A stretch of 64,000 nt of DNA from Aspidiotus rigidus (Eukaryota; Arthropoda; Insecta; Hemiptera; Diaspididae). The stretch lies in contig JAVHKY010000059.1 of NCBI GenBank assembly GCA_035079385.1, forward strand, positions 2,096,001 through 2,160,000, in the 5' to 3' direction. The notes under the pieces were generated by a model. The model made no database searches, was not told the origin of the DNA, and saw nothing but the letters and a program-made list of their open reading frames with translations. The translations under genes and the position numbers were made by a program. Below are positions 13,751-26,860 of this stretch, piece after piece (the first letter of the stretch is position 1; each line of letters opens with the position of its first letter).

Positions 13751-16700
13751 TATTCAACGTTGAACAGCAGAGCTTGGCGCTTTCAAGATTTTCTCTATGA
13801 CAGTAGTATGACTGTTCTTTATCGTACGGTAATTTTCATAAAATTTCAGATCTCGTGAAATATTCTTCCATTGAAAACAGAAAGGAGGTAAACTGCACGT
13901 AATGCATTCCAATGGTGGTGAGCAATACCGGTCAATTTTCTCTCCTATCTTTGACGATAGGTAGTGCGTAAAAAAAAAGACCACGACGTCTCTACGAAGG
14001 ACGACAATGCTATATGCGAATACTACGTCATAGGTTGATAGTACGAATCACGCTGCACACTCACGTTTAATAATCTGCCAACAATATACAACACACCGGT
14101 AATTAAAAAATCAGCGCGACTGGACCCTGTTTCCTTGTTGACGTAATTGTCTTTGAATGTTTTTCGTTCAAGCATATTCTAACATACTGTGTACGAGCAG
14201 GGCGAACGAATGAAGAACGTATATGCATGTTATTCGTGGAGTACCTATACTGCGGAGGAGTTCCGATTATACTCGATATCTTATACGACGCGTTAGGTAA
14301 TTTATTGGACGCCGAGTAATTAGAGGTATCTTAGCACGATCGAGCGGGAGTGCGATACACACGAAAAAATGCTGTGCTGAATACGCAAAGAAAACTTCGA
14401 TAGCCGGAACATCGTAAAAACTGTACAATGTTAAGAGCAAACGTTTCGTATCTACCTTTTCTCGTAACTGACACTCTGAATTAACGTAAATTATAGACTG
14501 TGTATTGTATCTCGCCGTTACAGTGTGAACTGCGCGGTGAGAATGCGGGAAACGGCAACATTCTTCGTGGGGTACAACTGCACTCATTCGAATGAAATCT
14601 CGTTACAACTGTAGATAAGTATTTCATTTTGATCGAACGATTCAGGGACGCAAGGAGGCCTCTGTCTTACGTTCGACTAGCATCAGGAAGACGTGAACAT
14701 TGTTTCAGCAAGTAAATGTGTGGTATCTTTGGAATTTTCGATTGATATCGCTTTTCTGGAAAAAGGAAATGGGATCTTTCTTGAGAAGAAACGGGATGCG
14801 AGGGTACGACCGGAGAGTGCAGTATAGTACCAAGTTTCTAAGGACCCTACTCATTTTGTCAGAAACGCCATCAAAGACAGGAAATCAGACCTATAGTATT
14901 GAGCTCTGTTGTCAGGAGGCGAGGATTATTAAAAGAGTCAATAAATTGACGAAGGAAGTGAAATTTTGAGTGCTTTTGGGGACAGTCTTATCGGTATCCA
15001 TCTCCTGATGATTGAAGAAGCTGCGATAGATATATTGAATAGGACATCATCGAGGAAATTACTATACAGTAGCTACCGGTACCTGACTGAGAAGAGTGTG
15101 TGGATCGTGCTAATAGTGAACAGCATACCTAGATGAAAATGAGGATGATTAGAAGTCTTATTTATTATAGAATCTGAAGTACCCAGAAAAAAGTGTTGTA
15201 AGATCATTGCAGCACCTCGGTCCAAATTAGGAGAAAACAGTCGTATTCCACGTTCTTACTCATCGCCGGTGAATCTCCGATGTAAATTCTGTCGAAGTTT
15301 TCTGGAAATTGAACGATTTAAAAAAGTTGTCAAGTGCGCTGCTAGTACCTTACTATAAGCAGATAATACCATCTATGTAACGGTGCCAGGATGGTTGCCT
15401 AACGTGCAGTAAAATGAGAGAACCTGAGCTCTAATGATTAGCAAAGATGAGCCCTTTTTCCATGAACTTGGTCGACCGTTACGAGTCCACTTTCGATCTG
15501 CCAGTTTTGAAATGCAATATTTTTAATTTTTCATTCCCTATATAAGTAAATATTTATCAAATATTTGAAGATAGTGGCAAGTAAAATTAATTTAAAAAAG
15601 GAGTCATTATCATTGAACTGAGATCATTAAGGCATCTCTCATCTCAAATGATCAAATTTTTCAAATTTTTCGTCGTGTCTTACCATACCTTTCTAAAAGA
15701 GAATTTAGATGCGGTACCGATGCCGATAATCTACCGGTACAACAGTACCGGTCATGGCAAGCGCAACATATTTGTAGGTATATGAGAAGGAGAAGGATAG
15801 AAAGTTAGATGAGAGTGAGACATTATTTATTACATTATACAATACGGTAATATGATGGTGAACGTTCGACTACATCAGAAGAATAATAAACCAGTAGCTG
15901 GTGGACGAGGCGCACCGATCACATCGGCATTTATTTTCAGTAAGGTACTTGGGAGCAGCTGTCACAATTACATTAAGTATGCAAACACGGAGCATCGTTA
16001 AAAGTACGAACGTTACAGACGTCCGTATAAATTTATATATGTATATAAAAAGAGTTGAACTTGTTCACCAACACGGCAACCGGATCATTTTAAACCAATT
16101 TAAAGTTCATTTCTAAGTCCTGCAGGTCAAGGTGAATGTCCTTGTTTGCAAATATGCGATTATAATGGCCGCCTCCACCCTCTCTCAAAGAAAAAAAAAT
16201 AATAATAAACCAGATGAATGAATGAATAAATAAAAATCCATGCAGTGTTTCCGTTTCGCCTGTATATATAATCTGTGGTCATAATCGTACGTTATGAGGA
16301 ACAGAACTGATTATACTACACTGCAACGCAAGTCAAGAAATAACAGCTTTTCATTCGAGGGGGGGGGGTGGAAAAAATCAGCATTTACAACCTTATCAAC
16401 GACACCTATATTAATAACCTGGTACAATACAAAGCTTAACTGAGAAATTTTTGATATAATAAATTTTGTGATTCATAGACGATAATAGCGAGTAGTACAG
16501 AAACCGGTACCCTGTAATTAATTATTGCCCACGTTCACTTTTAACAGCCCAGTAAACTGTGCTAGAGAAGTGCAATCGTTGTCGCGGAAATAAAGGACCT
16601 ATTCTGTCCCGCAAAACATACGCTCAGAAACAACCATAAGAATATTGACTCATGATGGTCAAAACTTGAAGTGATTCATGACACCTTCAATCACTCCTGT

Positions 16701-18333
16701 CAAAAAAAGTAATGATTTGAATGACGAAGCAGAGCACTTTGTTCGAAAATTCATCGTCTCTGACTTTATTTGAAAATTTTCGGACGTATAGTACTTATTG
16801 AGCGTACCAACTGAGGGGGATCCCTATCGCGTCATTGAGTTGGATCACCCTCAAAATACTTAGAAAAAAGTTGTTTAAAAATCTGAAAAACAAACGGTAC
16901 TAGGCCTACAGAATTGTTTCACATCGTAGATGAAGAAAATTCTTACGAAGATTTTATTCTTGTTCCTATCTATCGTCCCATTTAAGTTGCAGATAGGACC
17001 CAACATTTACTAAGCTTGGAAGTATGAGGAACCGAACAGAATTCATCCTCATAGATAACATAATGATGTCCACATGCGCGCAAGGTGGGAAATGCGAAAC
17101 TGTAGTGAACTTCAAGAACATACTAGTTTTTTCATTCACAAAAAAAAAGTGTTACATATTATGTGCTAGTTAGATGTAGTAAGAAAAATAGTTTAATGGT
17201 AAAACTTCACAAATATATTTCTGGTCGTTGAACTCTGACCCATCAAAAATAAACTGGAAGAAAAACGCGTTATGTGAAGTATCGTACTTCAACTATAAAG
17301 CTTTACGTGTTGGTAACGTATAATAGTGTTCAAAAATACTTTTAGTGAGTAACGAGAAGTCTTAGAATGTTCATGCACCACAAAACATTAACAGAACTCG
17401 GCTAATTTTTCCCAAAATAGAAAATTCTATGCAACAGACCCTGCCACCACATTTTTATCTAGTGATGACTGTTTCTGCAAGAAACGTCTAGTAAGCCCAT
17501 GCACTGCACTTATACTCGGAAAAAATTTCACCGACTCTCTAAATTAAATTATAAAGTTGATGGTAAAGTACCTATCGTTTTTAAAATAATCGAAAAGCTA
17601 GTGGACTCAATATTATTTGTTTTTTTTCCATTACTACACAATTATAAATACGTAGGAAATTCAATTGAACTACACGTATTCTATGTTACGTGCTTTCTAC
17701 CAATAGTCATACGTCTGCCTTTTTAATTATACAAGTGCTTATCAATCAACGTTTAAAGTGGAATGGTATTGCTTTGAAATATCACGACCTAGGTATTGTA
17801 ACAAGTTGATTGGTGGTATTGACGGTACTTAGGTACCTATTGAATTGTTTCTCGACTTCATCCGCTTTAATATTGTAAAATGGTGGTACAGGTAGAAATT
17901 TTTTTTTGTTTTTTCTTTCAAGAGGAATAGCTCTATACTTATGTATGAAAAGTGCGCTTTCGTCGATCGTTTTCAGTCGAGAAACCCGATACAGCGTACT
18001 TGTTTTCTTTTCTTCACAGTTTCTTCCCAACCAACGGGACTTTTTTAGTTACGAGATATTTCAGTTAGAAGGAAGTCAGCCCCGTAAGGTACCATGTAAT
18101 AGCTGATTTTCAAATTATTATATTATAATCAACTCTTCGAATTTATCATTCTGTATTTTTTCTTTTTTTTTTCCTTCGGATCCTACTCATTGAACACTTT
18201 CCGTTGACATACTCCGTTGACATACATAACTCAAAAAAAAAAAAAAATGTCACTTGGTTTGATTTTGCTGAAAGGGGTCCATGTCATACCGCAAGTTTGT
18301 GAATTTAGTTGAGATACTTCGAGACACACAGAT
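13751..18333. other. Long non-coding spacer, nothing firm
   Basis: About 4.6 kb without a recognisable gene. It contains ACCGGTAC words at several places (e.g. 15075, 15735, 15745, 16504), a G run at 16361-16369 and short A runs. Minus and plus open frames here are short and of no recognisable family. Confidence 0.4.
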
Positions 18334-18790
18334 GTGACCTGCGATGAAAAAAGGATGCTCATTACCGAATGGTAGGAACACTATTTCTGTCTGATCGGAT
18401 GCCGTATCCAGCCGAAAATTTCAGCTTTGGCTTTTGGAAAATTTGGCTCTCGACTTTTCACTTCTTGCTTTTGGATAAAATCATTCCTGTGTCATTATTG
18501 TGCGACTATTACACACCATCACCTTCGAGTGTAGCGTGGAAAGAGGCGCTTGTAGCAGAGACCTTACAGGCAAACAGTGATCTGATTTTCTTCCAAATAC
18601 ATTTGTGACCTGTCACCTGTGATGGAAAAAGGATGCTCATTACCCATTGACAGGAACACCATTTCTGTCTGATTGGATGCCGTATCCAATTAGACAGAAA
18701 TGCTGTTCTTGCCAATGGGTAATGAGTAGGCCAGTAATGAACCGTGTAATGAACTAAACTAATGAGCATCATTTTCTCATCGCTGGTCAC
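18334..18790. mobile_element. Nested pair of MITEs with GTGACC termini
   Basis: GTGACCTGCGATGAAAAAAG at 18334 pairs with the complement of the sequence ending TCATCGCTGGTCAC at 18790. A second direct copy of the left end starts at 18606 and, with the same right end, makes a complete smaller element of 185 bp whose middle is a hairpin (18635-18730, GGATGCCGTATCCAATTAGA at the turn). The first copy has only a left half. This looks like one copy inserted into or recombined with another. Confidence 0.65.
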
Positions 18791-19020
18791 ATTTTTTGAT
18801 TTGTTTGATACTTGTCCATGATTGTTGTTTTTGCTTATAATAAGCCAATTCAACTATCGTTTATTGATCTTCAAATTATATTCTGTTCATTTTTTCCAAA
18901 AATCTCGTTTTATTTGCGTACCAATCAAAATATTCAATTTTTTTTTTGTTTTTTCCCATAAGCGTCCATGTAAATCAGCTGTAATCTGTATCTACCAATT
19001 TTAAAATGCAATGTTGCGAC

Positions 19021-19075
19021 CAGTGACGTCGCTACCCCCCCCCCCCCCCCCCCCCGGGCCTGTGTAGAGTTAGGC
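19021..19075 (+). repeat. Homopolymer of 21 C behind a hAT-like end
   Basis: C run at 19035-19055 preceded by CAGTGACGTCGCTA, which resembles the start of many hAT terminal repeats. I found no matching right end nearby, so this may be a solo terminus or coincidence. Confidence 0.5.
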
Positions 19076-19291
19076 CGTGCACAGACAGGCAAAGACTCAC
19101 AAAAATGTTATCGCTAGATATGCCGTCACAGGAAAATCCGTATGAGCATATTTTTTGATTGCTGACCGCCACCAATCCTTGTCATTACAACAATCCAAAT
19201 CATTATGATCACAATTATGATTGACTACTATGAGAGTCACTTTCATTCTATTTTCCCAGAGAAGAGATGACTAAGTTCTATAGTAAAAGTA

Positions 19292-19627
19292 AGGAACTAT
19301 ATAAGATAGGTATGCGCAAGTGATAAGAATAGGATCGTCACCACACTGATAAAGTCGAAGGAGGAGCAATCTGAGTAGTATCCTAAGAGAATTTTAAGTA
19401 TCAAACATCGAATACAAAAATTTAAACTACAAAAAATGAAGGAAATTCCCTAATTTCTTGTTTTCATCGATATAATCTTTCTAATTAACCAAAATTCAAT
19501 GTTTGACATTTAAATTTTTCTCATACGGCCCTCCTGAAATCTTCTAAAACTGCTCCTCCGTCGACTTTATCAACATGGCGATGATCCCTTTCTTATCACT
19601 TGCGCATACCTATCTCATATAGTTCCT
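19292..19627. mobile_element. TA-flanked MITE, copy B (complete)
   Basis: 336 bp with terminal inverted repeats of about 75 bp beginning AGGAACTATATAAGATAGG and flanked by TA on each side (19290-19291, 19628-19629). The body matches copy A at 12990-13315. No coding capacity. The TA flanks and long inverted repeats fit a mariner-type MITE. Confidence 0.85.
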
Positions 19628-19648
19628 TAGTGGAAGTAGCTTAAGGAC

Positions 19649-19735
19649 GGATAGAAGTTCATACCTCGAGAATGGAACGCCGAAGGTAAGTAATCTTAAT
19701 CTACCGTTCCGTTCTCGAGGTATGAACTTCTATCC
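19649..19735. repeat. Hairpin element copy 1
   Basis: Left arm GGATAGAAGTTCATACCTCG continues to GAATGGAAC and pairs almost perfectly with 19706-19735. Downstream are GTTAACGTGAACAGAGTATA and TCTGCCGTACAAAGT, which also flank the second copy at 22586-22719 in inverted outer order. These are members of one repeat family. Confidence 0.8.
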
Positions 19736-19881
19736 TTCGTTAACGTGAACAGAGTATACATCTGCCGTACAAAGTTAAATTGACGTACATCCAGATCGAC
19801 GATCAGGCAAACTGTATCTTTTGGACGATGGACTGTGTTATTGTGACGTCACAACTATCGATATCATGGATGAAAAGATCG

Positions 19882-20121
19882 ATTTTGTCCATTTAGCATT
19901 TTGCTCCCATAAGAAATACATGTGGAGCAGAGATCACTACGCTACCAATTGAATATAAAAAATGATACGGTCAAGAGATTTCTTTTACACGTAGCAAGAA
20001 GTTGATAAATTTGAAATATCAACTTTTCTGTAAATTTTAACATCTCATATTAAATTAATACCATGGTCATCTTTGCTCCGCATGTATTTCTTATGGGAGC
20101 AAAATGCCGAATGGACAAATT
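19882..20121. mobile_element. Inverted-repeat element, about 240 bp
   Basis: The phrase TTTTGCTCCCATAAGAAATA in the left arm (about 19883-19935) is repeated in reverse complement at 20062-20121, with arms of about 55 bp and few mismatches. The centre is AT-rich. No coding capacity. A palindromic TTGTGACGTCACAA lies just upstream at about 19836. Confidence 0.75.
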
Positions 20122-20343
20122 TTCAGCAGAATAGGTACTTTTGCCAGAAATAGCTCACTCACACTCATGTTGCGTTATCACAAATAACACAGTCCATTGG
20201 TGCGAGTGTGTGAATCGTGATAACACACTACCGTACTATTACTTTATTGATGGAATAACAGGGAAAAATTCAGATCTAGAAAATTGGAGCTTTGTTTCAC
20301 GTGGGATGAACACACTACTCTGAATTGTGTTGAAATAACGTTG

Positions 20344-21125
20344 GATATACGCATTGACTATATATTACTTCGTAACCCAGACGTACAGTCCTATTGTTAT
20401 AAACGGTGTCGTTTTCTTGGATTACGTTGGATACGAATAACAGATCGCGCCAGATGTCAAGACGTAGGTGTATCAGAGAGGGAACGATGTTCAGCGATGA
20501 TTTTTCTCTTTTACTCTACTGGTTAGTGATGGGCGGTTATCGGTTATTTCAATATACCGGTTAAACGGTTTATTAAAGATCATTGTAACCGGTTAATCGG
20601 TTGAAAACCTCCGAATAAACCGATTAACCGGTTAACTGGCACCTATGCGGATTGCTGTTAGTTCTTGAAAAATTCCGCTAGGAGCGCTAAGGTCTTCCAC
20701 TTTTTTGCTCTCAAAATTGGAAAAATTGAAAAAATAGAGAAGCAAGATCGCTTATGTGTTATTGATTGAGAAATATCTTTATTGATAATTCGTATTCCCT
20801 CCGCCTGGTGCTTCAAATTTGTCAAATTATCAATTTAAAATTCAAAATTGTTGAAAAATTTTTAATTTTGGCGGTTAATCGGTTTATGCGCCCTTATTAA
20901 CCGGTTTTTCAGGTTAACTGTTAATTACAAATAAACCGGATTTTCGGTTAATTTTACCCAAGAATAAACCGATTAATCGGTTAATAACCGATAACCGCCC
21001 ATCACTACTACTGGTTAACACGCAGCGCACTCACGATGTCGTTTCCAGCAAAACGACACCGTTCATAACAATAGGACTGTACGTCTGGGTTACGAAGTAA
21101 TATATAGTCAATGATATACGTCAAA
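20344..21125. mobile_element. Inverted-repeat element split by a hAT MITE
   Basis: A left arm at 20344-20415 (containing TTACTTCGTAACCCAGACGT) matches the complement of 21049-21121 with very few differences. The sequence between the arms contains the hAT MITE at 20524-21007. Without that insertion the element would be about 290 bp. The nesting gives relative ages: the arms are older than the hAT insertion. Confidence 0.75.
20524..21007. mobile_element. hAT MITE with perfect 8-bp target duplication
   Basis: Termini TAGTGATGGGCGGTTATCGG and its complement, flanked on both sides by CTACTGGT (20516-20523 and 21008-21015). The 8-bp duplication and the TAGTGATGGGC end identify a hAT superfamily element of 484 bp. 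The inner sequence is dense in repeats of ACCGGTTAATCGGTT. No transposase frame. Confidence 0.92.
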
Positions 21126-21309
21126 ATTTTGACGTATATCCAAACCACGATCCAAAAACGCTAATATTGGAAGGAGGGATGCTTGTATCGGAAAACTGGT
21201 GCGATAATTGGATTTCTCGTTAAAAAATCGTTCTAGTAACACATATTTACATCTCAATTAGCCGCGTATTAATCTTATTTTAAGAAAATGTAACTTCTTC
21301 CCGATCGTC

Positions 21310-21344
21310 GATTTGGATAGTTTTTTTTTTTTTACTTTATAATT

Positions 21345-21376
<32 letters not shown>

Positions 21377-21610
21377 AAATTTAAACATTACATTTAGTCA
21401 TGAGAGTTGGGTGGGTTTTACCATGGTTTTTCCCCACCCCTCTCATGACGAGTTCGAAATACACTGTATAACTATACTTAACTCTACCTATTGAAAGAGG
21501 GTATGACTTCTGTTTTTATTTAATTTTACTTATTTTATTATCTTATCTATTTATTAATTTAATTTAATTTAATTTATTTATTTATTTTTATTTTTTTATT
21601 ATTATTATTT

Positions 21611-21691
<81 letters not shown>

Positions 21692-21712
21692 TTTTTCCTT
21701 CCTTCTCCTCTC
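21310..21712 (-). repeat. AT-rich 3' region and (TAA)n tail of a LINE
   Basis: On the + strand this reads as T runs and then about 23 tandem TTA/ATT triplets (about 21622-21690). It lies directly after the stop codon of the minus-strand LINE fragment, so it is the element's 3' end with a (TAA)n tail, as in I-type elements. Confidence 0.65.
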
Positions 21713-21715
21713 AGT

Positions 21716-22535
21716 CTATTTGATTTCTTTTTTGGTTTTTAATATCTTTCTTATATATCCATCCAATTTTTGGTGGCATTCCCCGTTCTGCAGGCACTGT
21801 CCCAATTCCTGTGTAGTTATTTTAGCATCCCCCCTGATACTATCAAAATTTTTGCATTTTATAAAGGTGTGATCCGGATCATCATCAGAATTTAAGCATT
21901 CCCTGCATTGACTATCATTTATAATATTGAAATTTTTGAGGTACGTTGCAAAATTCCCATGTCCCGTCAAATACTGTGTTAAAAAATAATTTGATTTCAA
22001 TTTCTTGTTTTCAAGTCTTATCCCTATGTCTGGAATCAATTTAGCCGTTCTCCTACCTGTCGTTTCTTTTTCATATTGCTCCTGCCAATTTTTAATTGTA
22101 TCTAATCTTATTGTTTTTATGCTTTCTACCATTTCTTTTTTCGTTATTTTATTTTCTTTGAATTTAATTTTTAATGTTTTTATTTTGTTAGTTTGGCTTA
22201 ATTGCAAATCAATTGGGGTTATTCCAGCTATAACGTGTGAGGCTGTATGAGATACTGTTCTGTATGCTGAAATTATTCCTATTAATACTGTCCTTTGGAG
22301 TGATTTTAGTTTCTTAATCTCAGTATTCCTAAGTTTCTCAAAATAAGCAAGGGAGCCATATTCTATTATTGAGCGAAAAAGTGCATTGTACAATATTTCT
22401 CTTTTATATGTGTCCATACCAAAAGTGTTACCATATAAAGCCCGAATTTTATTATAATATTTTCTTAATTTGTTTGTAATGTATTCTACGTGTTTATTAA
22501 AGTTTAGGTTTTGGTCGATGATTATTCTTAGATAT
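21716..22535 (-). pseudogene. 5'-truncated non-LTR retrotransposon, ORF2 C-terminus
   Basis: An open frame read leftwards covers the thumb/connection region after the reverse transcriptase. It starts near IIIDQNLNFNKHVEYIT (22535-22480), the block that follows the RT core in Jockey/I-group LINEs. It continues through YNALFRSIIEYGSLAYF and ends in a C-terminal zinc-knuckle CX2CX8HX4C (CRECLNSDDDPDHTFIKC). The RT catalytic core and everything upstream are missing, which is typical 5' truncation. The surviving 270 or so codons have no stop, so the insertion is fairly recent. No RNase H block is visible, unlike the LINE at 58.2-60.8 kb, so they are different families. Confidence 0.85.
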
Positions 22536-22585
22536 AGTTATACATCAATTCTACTTTGTACGGCAGACATCAGCTGATCTCCATT

Positions 22586-22719
22586 TATACTCTGTTCACG
22601 TTGAGAAAGGATAGAAAGTAGTACCTCGAGAACGGAACGGTAGATTGAAATTACCTGGAGCGTTCCGTTCTCAATCTCAAGGTACTACTTTCTATTCTTT
22701 CTTAACGTGAACGGAGTAT
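22586..22719. repeat. Hairpin element copy 2, stem of about 54 bp
   Basis: TATACTCTGTTCACGTTGAG at the left end pairs with the complement of CTTAACGTGAACGGAGTA at the right. The arms continue through GAAAGTAGTACC and GAACGGAACG, leaving a loop of about 21 nt. It is related to the copy at 19649-19735. Both are followed by a palindrome centred on GTGACGTCAC. Confidence 0.85.
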
Positions 22720-22737
22720 CTTGAGACAATGTAATAA

Positions 22738-22765
22738 CGGAACCGGGTGACGTCACTCGGTTCCG
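22738..22765. promoter_or_regulatory. 28-nt palindrome containing TGACGTCA
   Basis: CGGAACCG and CGGTTCCG flank GTGACGTCAC, a perfect CRE-type core (TGACGTCA), with one mismatched pair. It is palindromic enough to be either a binding site or the tip of a transposon. Its repetition in shorter form near 19836, beside the other hairpin copy, argues for the latter. Confidence 0.45.
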
Positions 22766-25700
22766 CGTCCCATGTATTTTTTAAATTAATGTGCATGCGG
22801 GTTATACGTTTTGTTTACAATCGAACTGAGCACACCTCTTTTCAAACACCTTGGTATGAGCCATCCCCTTATGGTATTTATCCTGCAAATCGATAAACAA
22901 TTTAAACATTGTGAAAGCGTTGTAGACTACTCTGTGAATAATGAATTACCATGTACCGTTGTATCTGTTTAATATGTAACTGTGGAATGATGATCTTAAG
23001 ATGGTCTGACCCTGACCTGTTATTGATGAAGATGTAGTTTGAGTCTGGTTTGAATTGAGTGTAACTTCGCAGAATCACCTCAACGCTAGAAAAAAGATAA
23101 GTACCGGTATTCACACTGTGCTTAACATTATTATTGAAATAATTCAAATAGAGTCAACGCTGTGTCTGCAGAAATGAATTGCCCGATTATCTATTCTAGT
23201 TGTTGTCCTTAGTTGCTGGTTACAGCTTATGCTTTCGTGTAGGTACTGAGATACCTAATTGAAACTGTGAGGTCACGATAAATTTCGAAAAAACTTGGTA
23301 GATCCTGAAGGATGGAAGAAAAAACTACGTATACCTAGGATTCAATAACAAAGGTACTTTATATTACAGGTACCTATGTTTTCAAACAAATTAACGATAG
23401 ACCATACTTAGTTTAATTCCAGAATATTCATCTACCATCAACCTGTTATCATGTATGGAACGATCTCATCATTTATTTTTTATTTTCTTGTATAAAATAC
23501 TTACAGGTGAAATGATATTGCGAGATAAAAGTGGTCACGAACGGGTTGAAGATCTGAAGTACAAAGAACTGTCCGTCAAAAGATGTTATGTTACATCATT
23601 CAACATTAAGGATTTCTTCAAAAGCCTATTTTAGACAAAAGGAGTTGGATTTAAAATGCGGTTAGTCGATTATACATGGATTTTATAGGTACTTCCTTCT
23701 AATCCCTTCTGATTTACTCGTCGCGTTTTTGATTAGTATCGTGAATGAAATCATGCGAAGCATTACTTTCCTCTACGCTGTATTTGCGTGATGCTTAATT
23801 AGTCTACGTGTCCGATTATTCAAATTAATATGCACTTCTTTCAACAACAACCTAAAGTGACACGCGATAAGAAAACAATTCTTTCCTCCTCCCTTTTCCC
23901 CTTCTAAATTACTTATTCATTACTTTCATTCGTTAGATGTGTGCATTTCAGAATTACGGTATTATTTTAATGCCTTGTCCGTTCACCACCTTCATCAGCG
24001 CCAAGTCACTATGGTTATGTTTTACGTGTCACACCTTCTACAAGAACGTATACATACGAAGGAACGACAACGCTGTCACATTATACCACTTCACGATACC
24101 CTGATTTTGTTCTAATTGGTTCTGGACAGTATGCAGTGTACCTGTAAAGTACAATTACTGCAGTGAAAGCTATTTGTTACATAGCTAACGCAGTTTATTA
24201 CATTGAATTCCAATTAATTAATATTCCTAACTCGTGAATGATACCTGATATATCCACCGCGACGTCGCGTCGATGGTATTCAGCTTGTGTTGGTACTCAC
24301 AGTAATAGTCACGTGAATATATAATGCTCTCTTTTAGCTTCAAGTTCATGAGACTTCGTAGTTATAAGCGAGAAATGGTGGAAACAATGAGTTCTGTGAT
24401 TGTTGATATATGTGCACGATATATTCATTATTTGTAGGTACTTAGCTCAAAATTTCAGGTATTTGATAATATTGTCGAAAAATTAATATGTGACCTGGCA
24501 TAGAAAAATTGGCCAATTTCACTCATTGTTTGTCTTGAGAGCCAATTTTACCAGGAAAACGTGCCATCGCGGTGCAAGCAGAGATTAAACCGATGAGCGC
24601 CCGATTTTGGGAGTTCAAAGTATGATAAATCTAGATCAATCTGGCATATTGACCAGAGCAACGCTTGACTGTGTACTTCAGAGGTCTCCGCCCGGAAAAT
24701 GGACTCAAGATGGCGGGATCGAAGGATTTGCGCGTTACCCATACTTCGAGAAACAATCGACTGTGGGGAACTAGACTTGTCACTCTATGCTCAATATGGA
24801 TTCGTTTAATTCAATTTTTTTGATCATGTGAGAAATTATTTCCTCCCCCTCCCCCCTCGATAAAAATGAATAACCACGAAAAAAAACAACGAGAATATTT
24901 ATATAGAAAAAAGAAAAAACGGCTCTTCCCGCACAGTCTTTTTCCTATATAAATAAACCTTACACGCAAAAATAAATATATTTAGAGAATATTTATCTTG
25001 CAAGATTTCAAGAAGTGATCATTTCTGGATAACCACTATTGAATCTTCAGTGCAAGACTGGTGCAGATATGGAGCTTAAAGATTACATTATAGGTTGTTA
25101 CAAATCGGTTTGTGTATAGTAAGGAGAACGTGATCGTGCAATTCAAAAATAAGTTGTGATGCGTTTCATTTTTTCGATGCTCTCCAGGGCGATTCTCCTT
25201 CTGTAACTATTCTTGATGTGTAAACTTCCTTCTCGCCCCCGGGTGGTTCTCATGTGGGATATGTTTTGCAAAGGCTGACTTCATTGGCTGTTGTTAGAGG
25301 AAGTGTCGACATGATCTGAAATCCTGGTTCTGATTGCTTTCTCCATTTCACTCAAGGAAAATCAGAGGTTAACTGATTGATTTTGGTTGAACCTACCAAT
25401 AGATTCACTCTATGTTTCAATAGGAGATGCACCCTTCATCCCCGCTTTAGAGGAAAAAAAATCTCAGGAAAAGCATTAACCGAAAGGTCTGTGTCTGTAG
25501 TAGTCACGGTATTTTATGTCGAATCGATTAGAGTCACATTTTTGTATCGACATAATTGTGTCGCTTTCTGGTGTCATCTGTTCAATTTCATACCCAGCGT
25601 ATCGACGTGTTGTACGTCAAAGGGAAATATGGGGTGATGAAAGTTTAAAATTTTTTCATACACAATAATAAATTGTACCCCCCGAAATCCTCCTTATAAG

Positions 25701-26860
25701 CAAAATTTCTCTCCGTGAGGTTCTCTACAGACCGATGCTTAAAACCAGCGAAGTTTAAAACCTGTGCAGTTATACAATCGACGTAAAAATCTTATCTTAA
25801 TTCATACTTCCATAATAATAGTTTTCGTTTTCGTTCCTCGCGACTCTCAAGAGAGAAAAACTCGCACCAGCGTGTACAAATTTATAATGAGATTCTGAAA
25901 TTCATTCATAAAAATACAAAATAAACGAATGAGCTGAAAATGATAACGTTGTAGTTTGTCTTTGTTCTCTTCCTTATAGATTTCTCATTCCATCACTCTG
26001 CTATCGACTCAACGTCGATAGATCAGCATTCAGGTTGTTTATATCTTTGTTATGATGGGTAGGAGTGAGTAGGCCGCTGGAGTGAACTTCAGGGTTCTGT
26101 TCAGCGGATTCTCTTCATCTCCCTCCAGTCTAGTATACATTAAAATGATCTGGTGAAAATAAAACTGCTGATGAGATACTGTCAAATGAGGGGGAGGAGG
26201 CGAGGATACGCTCGTTGTGAGCCCTTCTTATTTTAATTTGTTTTTTAATTTTAAGCTCACTCGTTTTCTAGAGTCGTCGCCGCCGCCTAATAGTTTTCCA
26301 ATCAAGAACGCTCGCGCAAAATTTTAATAATTCTTGCGACTCTTGCAATTTTATTTGTTCATGAATTAGTGCAATGAAGTGTATCATTAATGCATTAATT
26401 CTATTATTAGCACTCCGAAGGTGGAGTTATCGATTGACATACTCAACTAAGTCAGCTTTTGAATGTCGCATGAAAAGAAGTATCAATGCGGCGTAGTAAT
26501 GGGGGGCTCCAATTGTTCTGAATTGGCCAATCATCGACCCATCTCATCAAAATTTCGGTGGTAAATTTCAGAGTGAATTTGAAAGACTTTATTGTGTCTC
26601 TGAAGAAGATCGTCATCGATCACACTGACCGTAATTTTCCAAACATGAAAAAAAAAATCGATCGAGAGAATTGATGGGAAGTATTGGACGCCTGCTATAA
26701 TAATTCTCGTACAATTTATGCAATTATTCAAGAGAACTCGGTCTATAGATTTGAAGGAAAAAGAATGGAACGTTGATGTTGTCTGAGTCGAGTGAATATT
26801 AAAACCATCGACTGTATATAACATACGAAACGCACCTAGTTTATTTTTGCGTTGGCGTTA
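22766..26860. other. Long non-coding spacer
   Basis: About 4.1 kb without a recognisable coding block. Contains a small AT hairpin at about 24890-24965 (GAATATTTATATAGAAAAAA against its complement) and pyrimidine runs. Nothing else supported. Confidence 0.4.

Noticed and set aside
14267..14587. 106-codon minus frame
   Set aside because: No recognisable domain or supporting splice or promoter context; treated as chance.
24491..24530. GTGACCTGGCATAGAAAAAT as another end of the GTGACC MITE family
   Set aside because: Only about eight bases agree with the termini at 18334, and no partner end is found.
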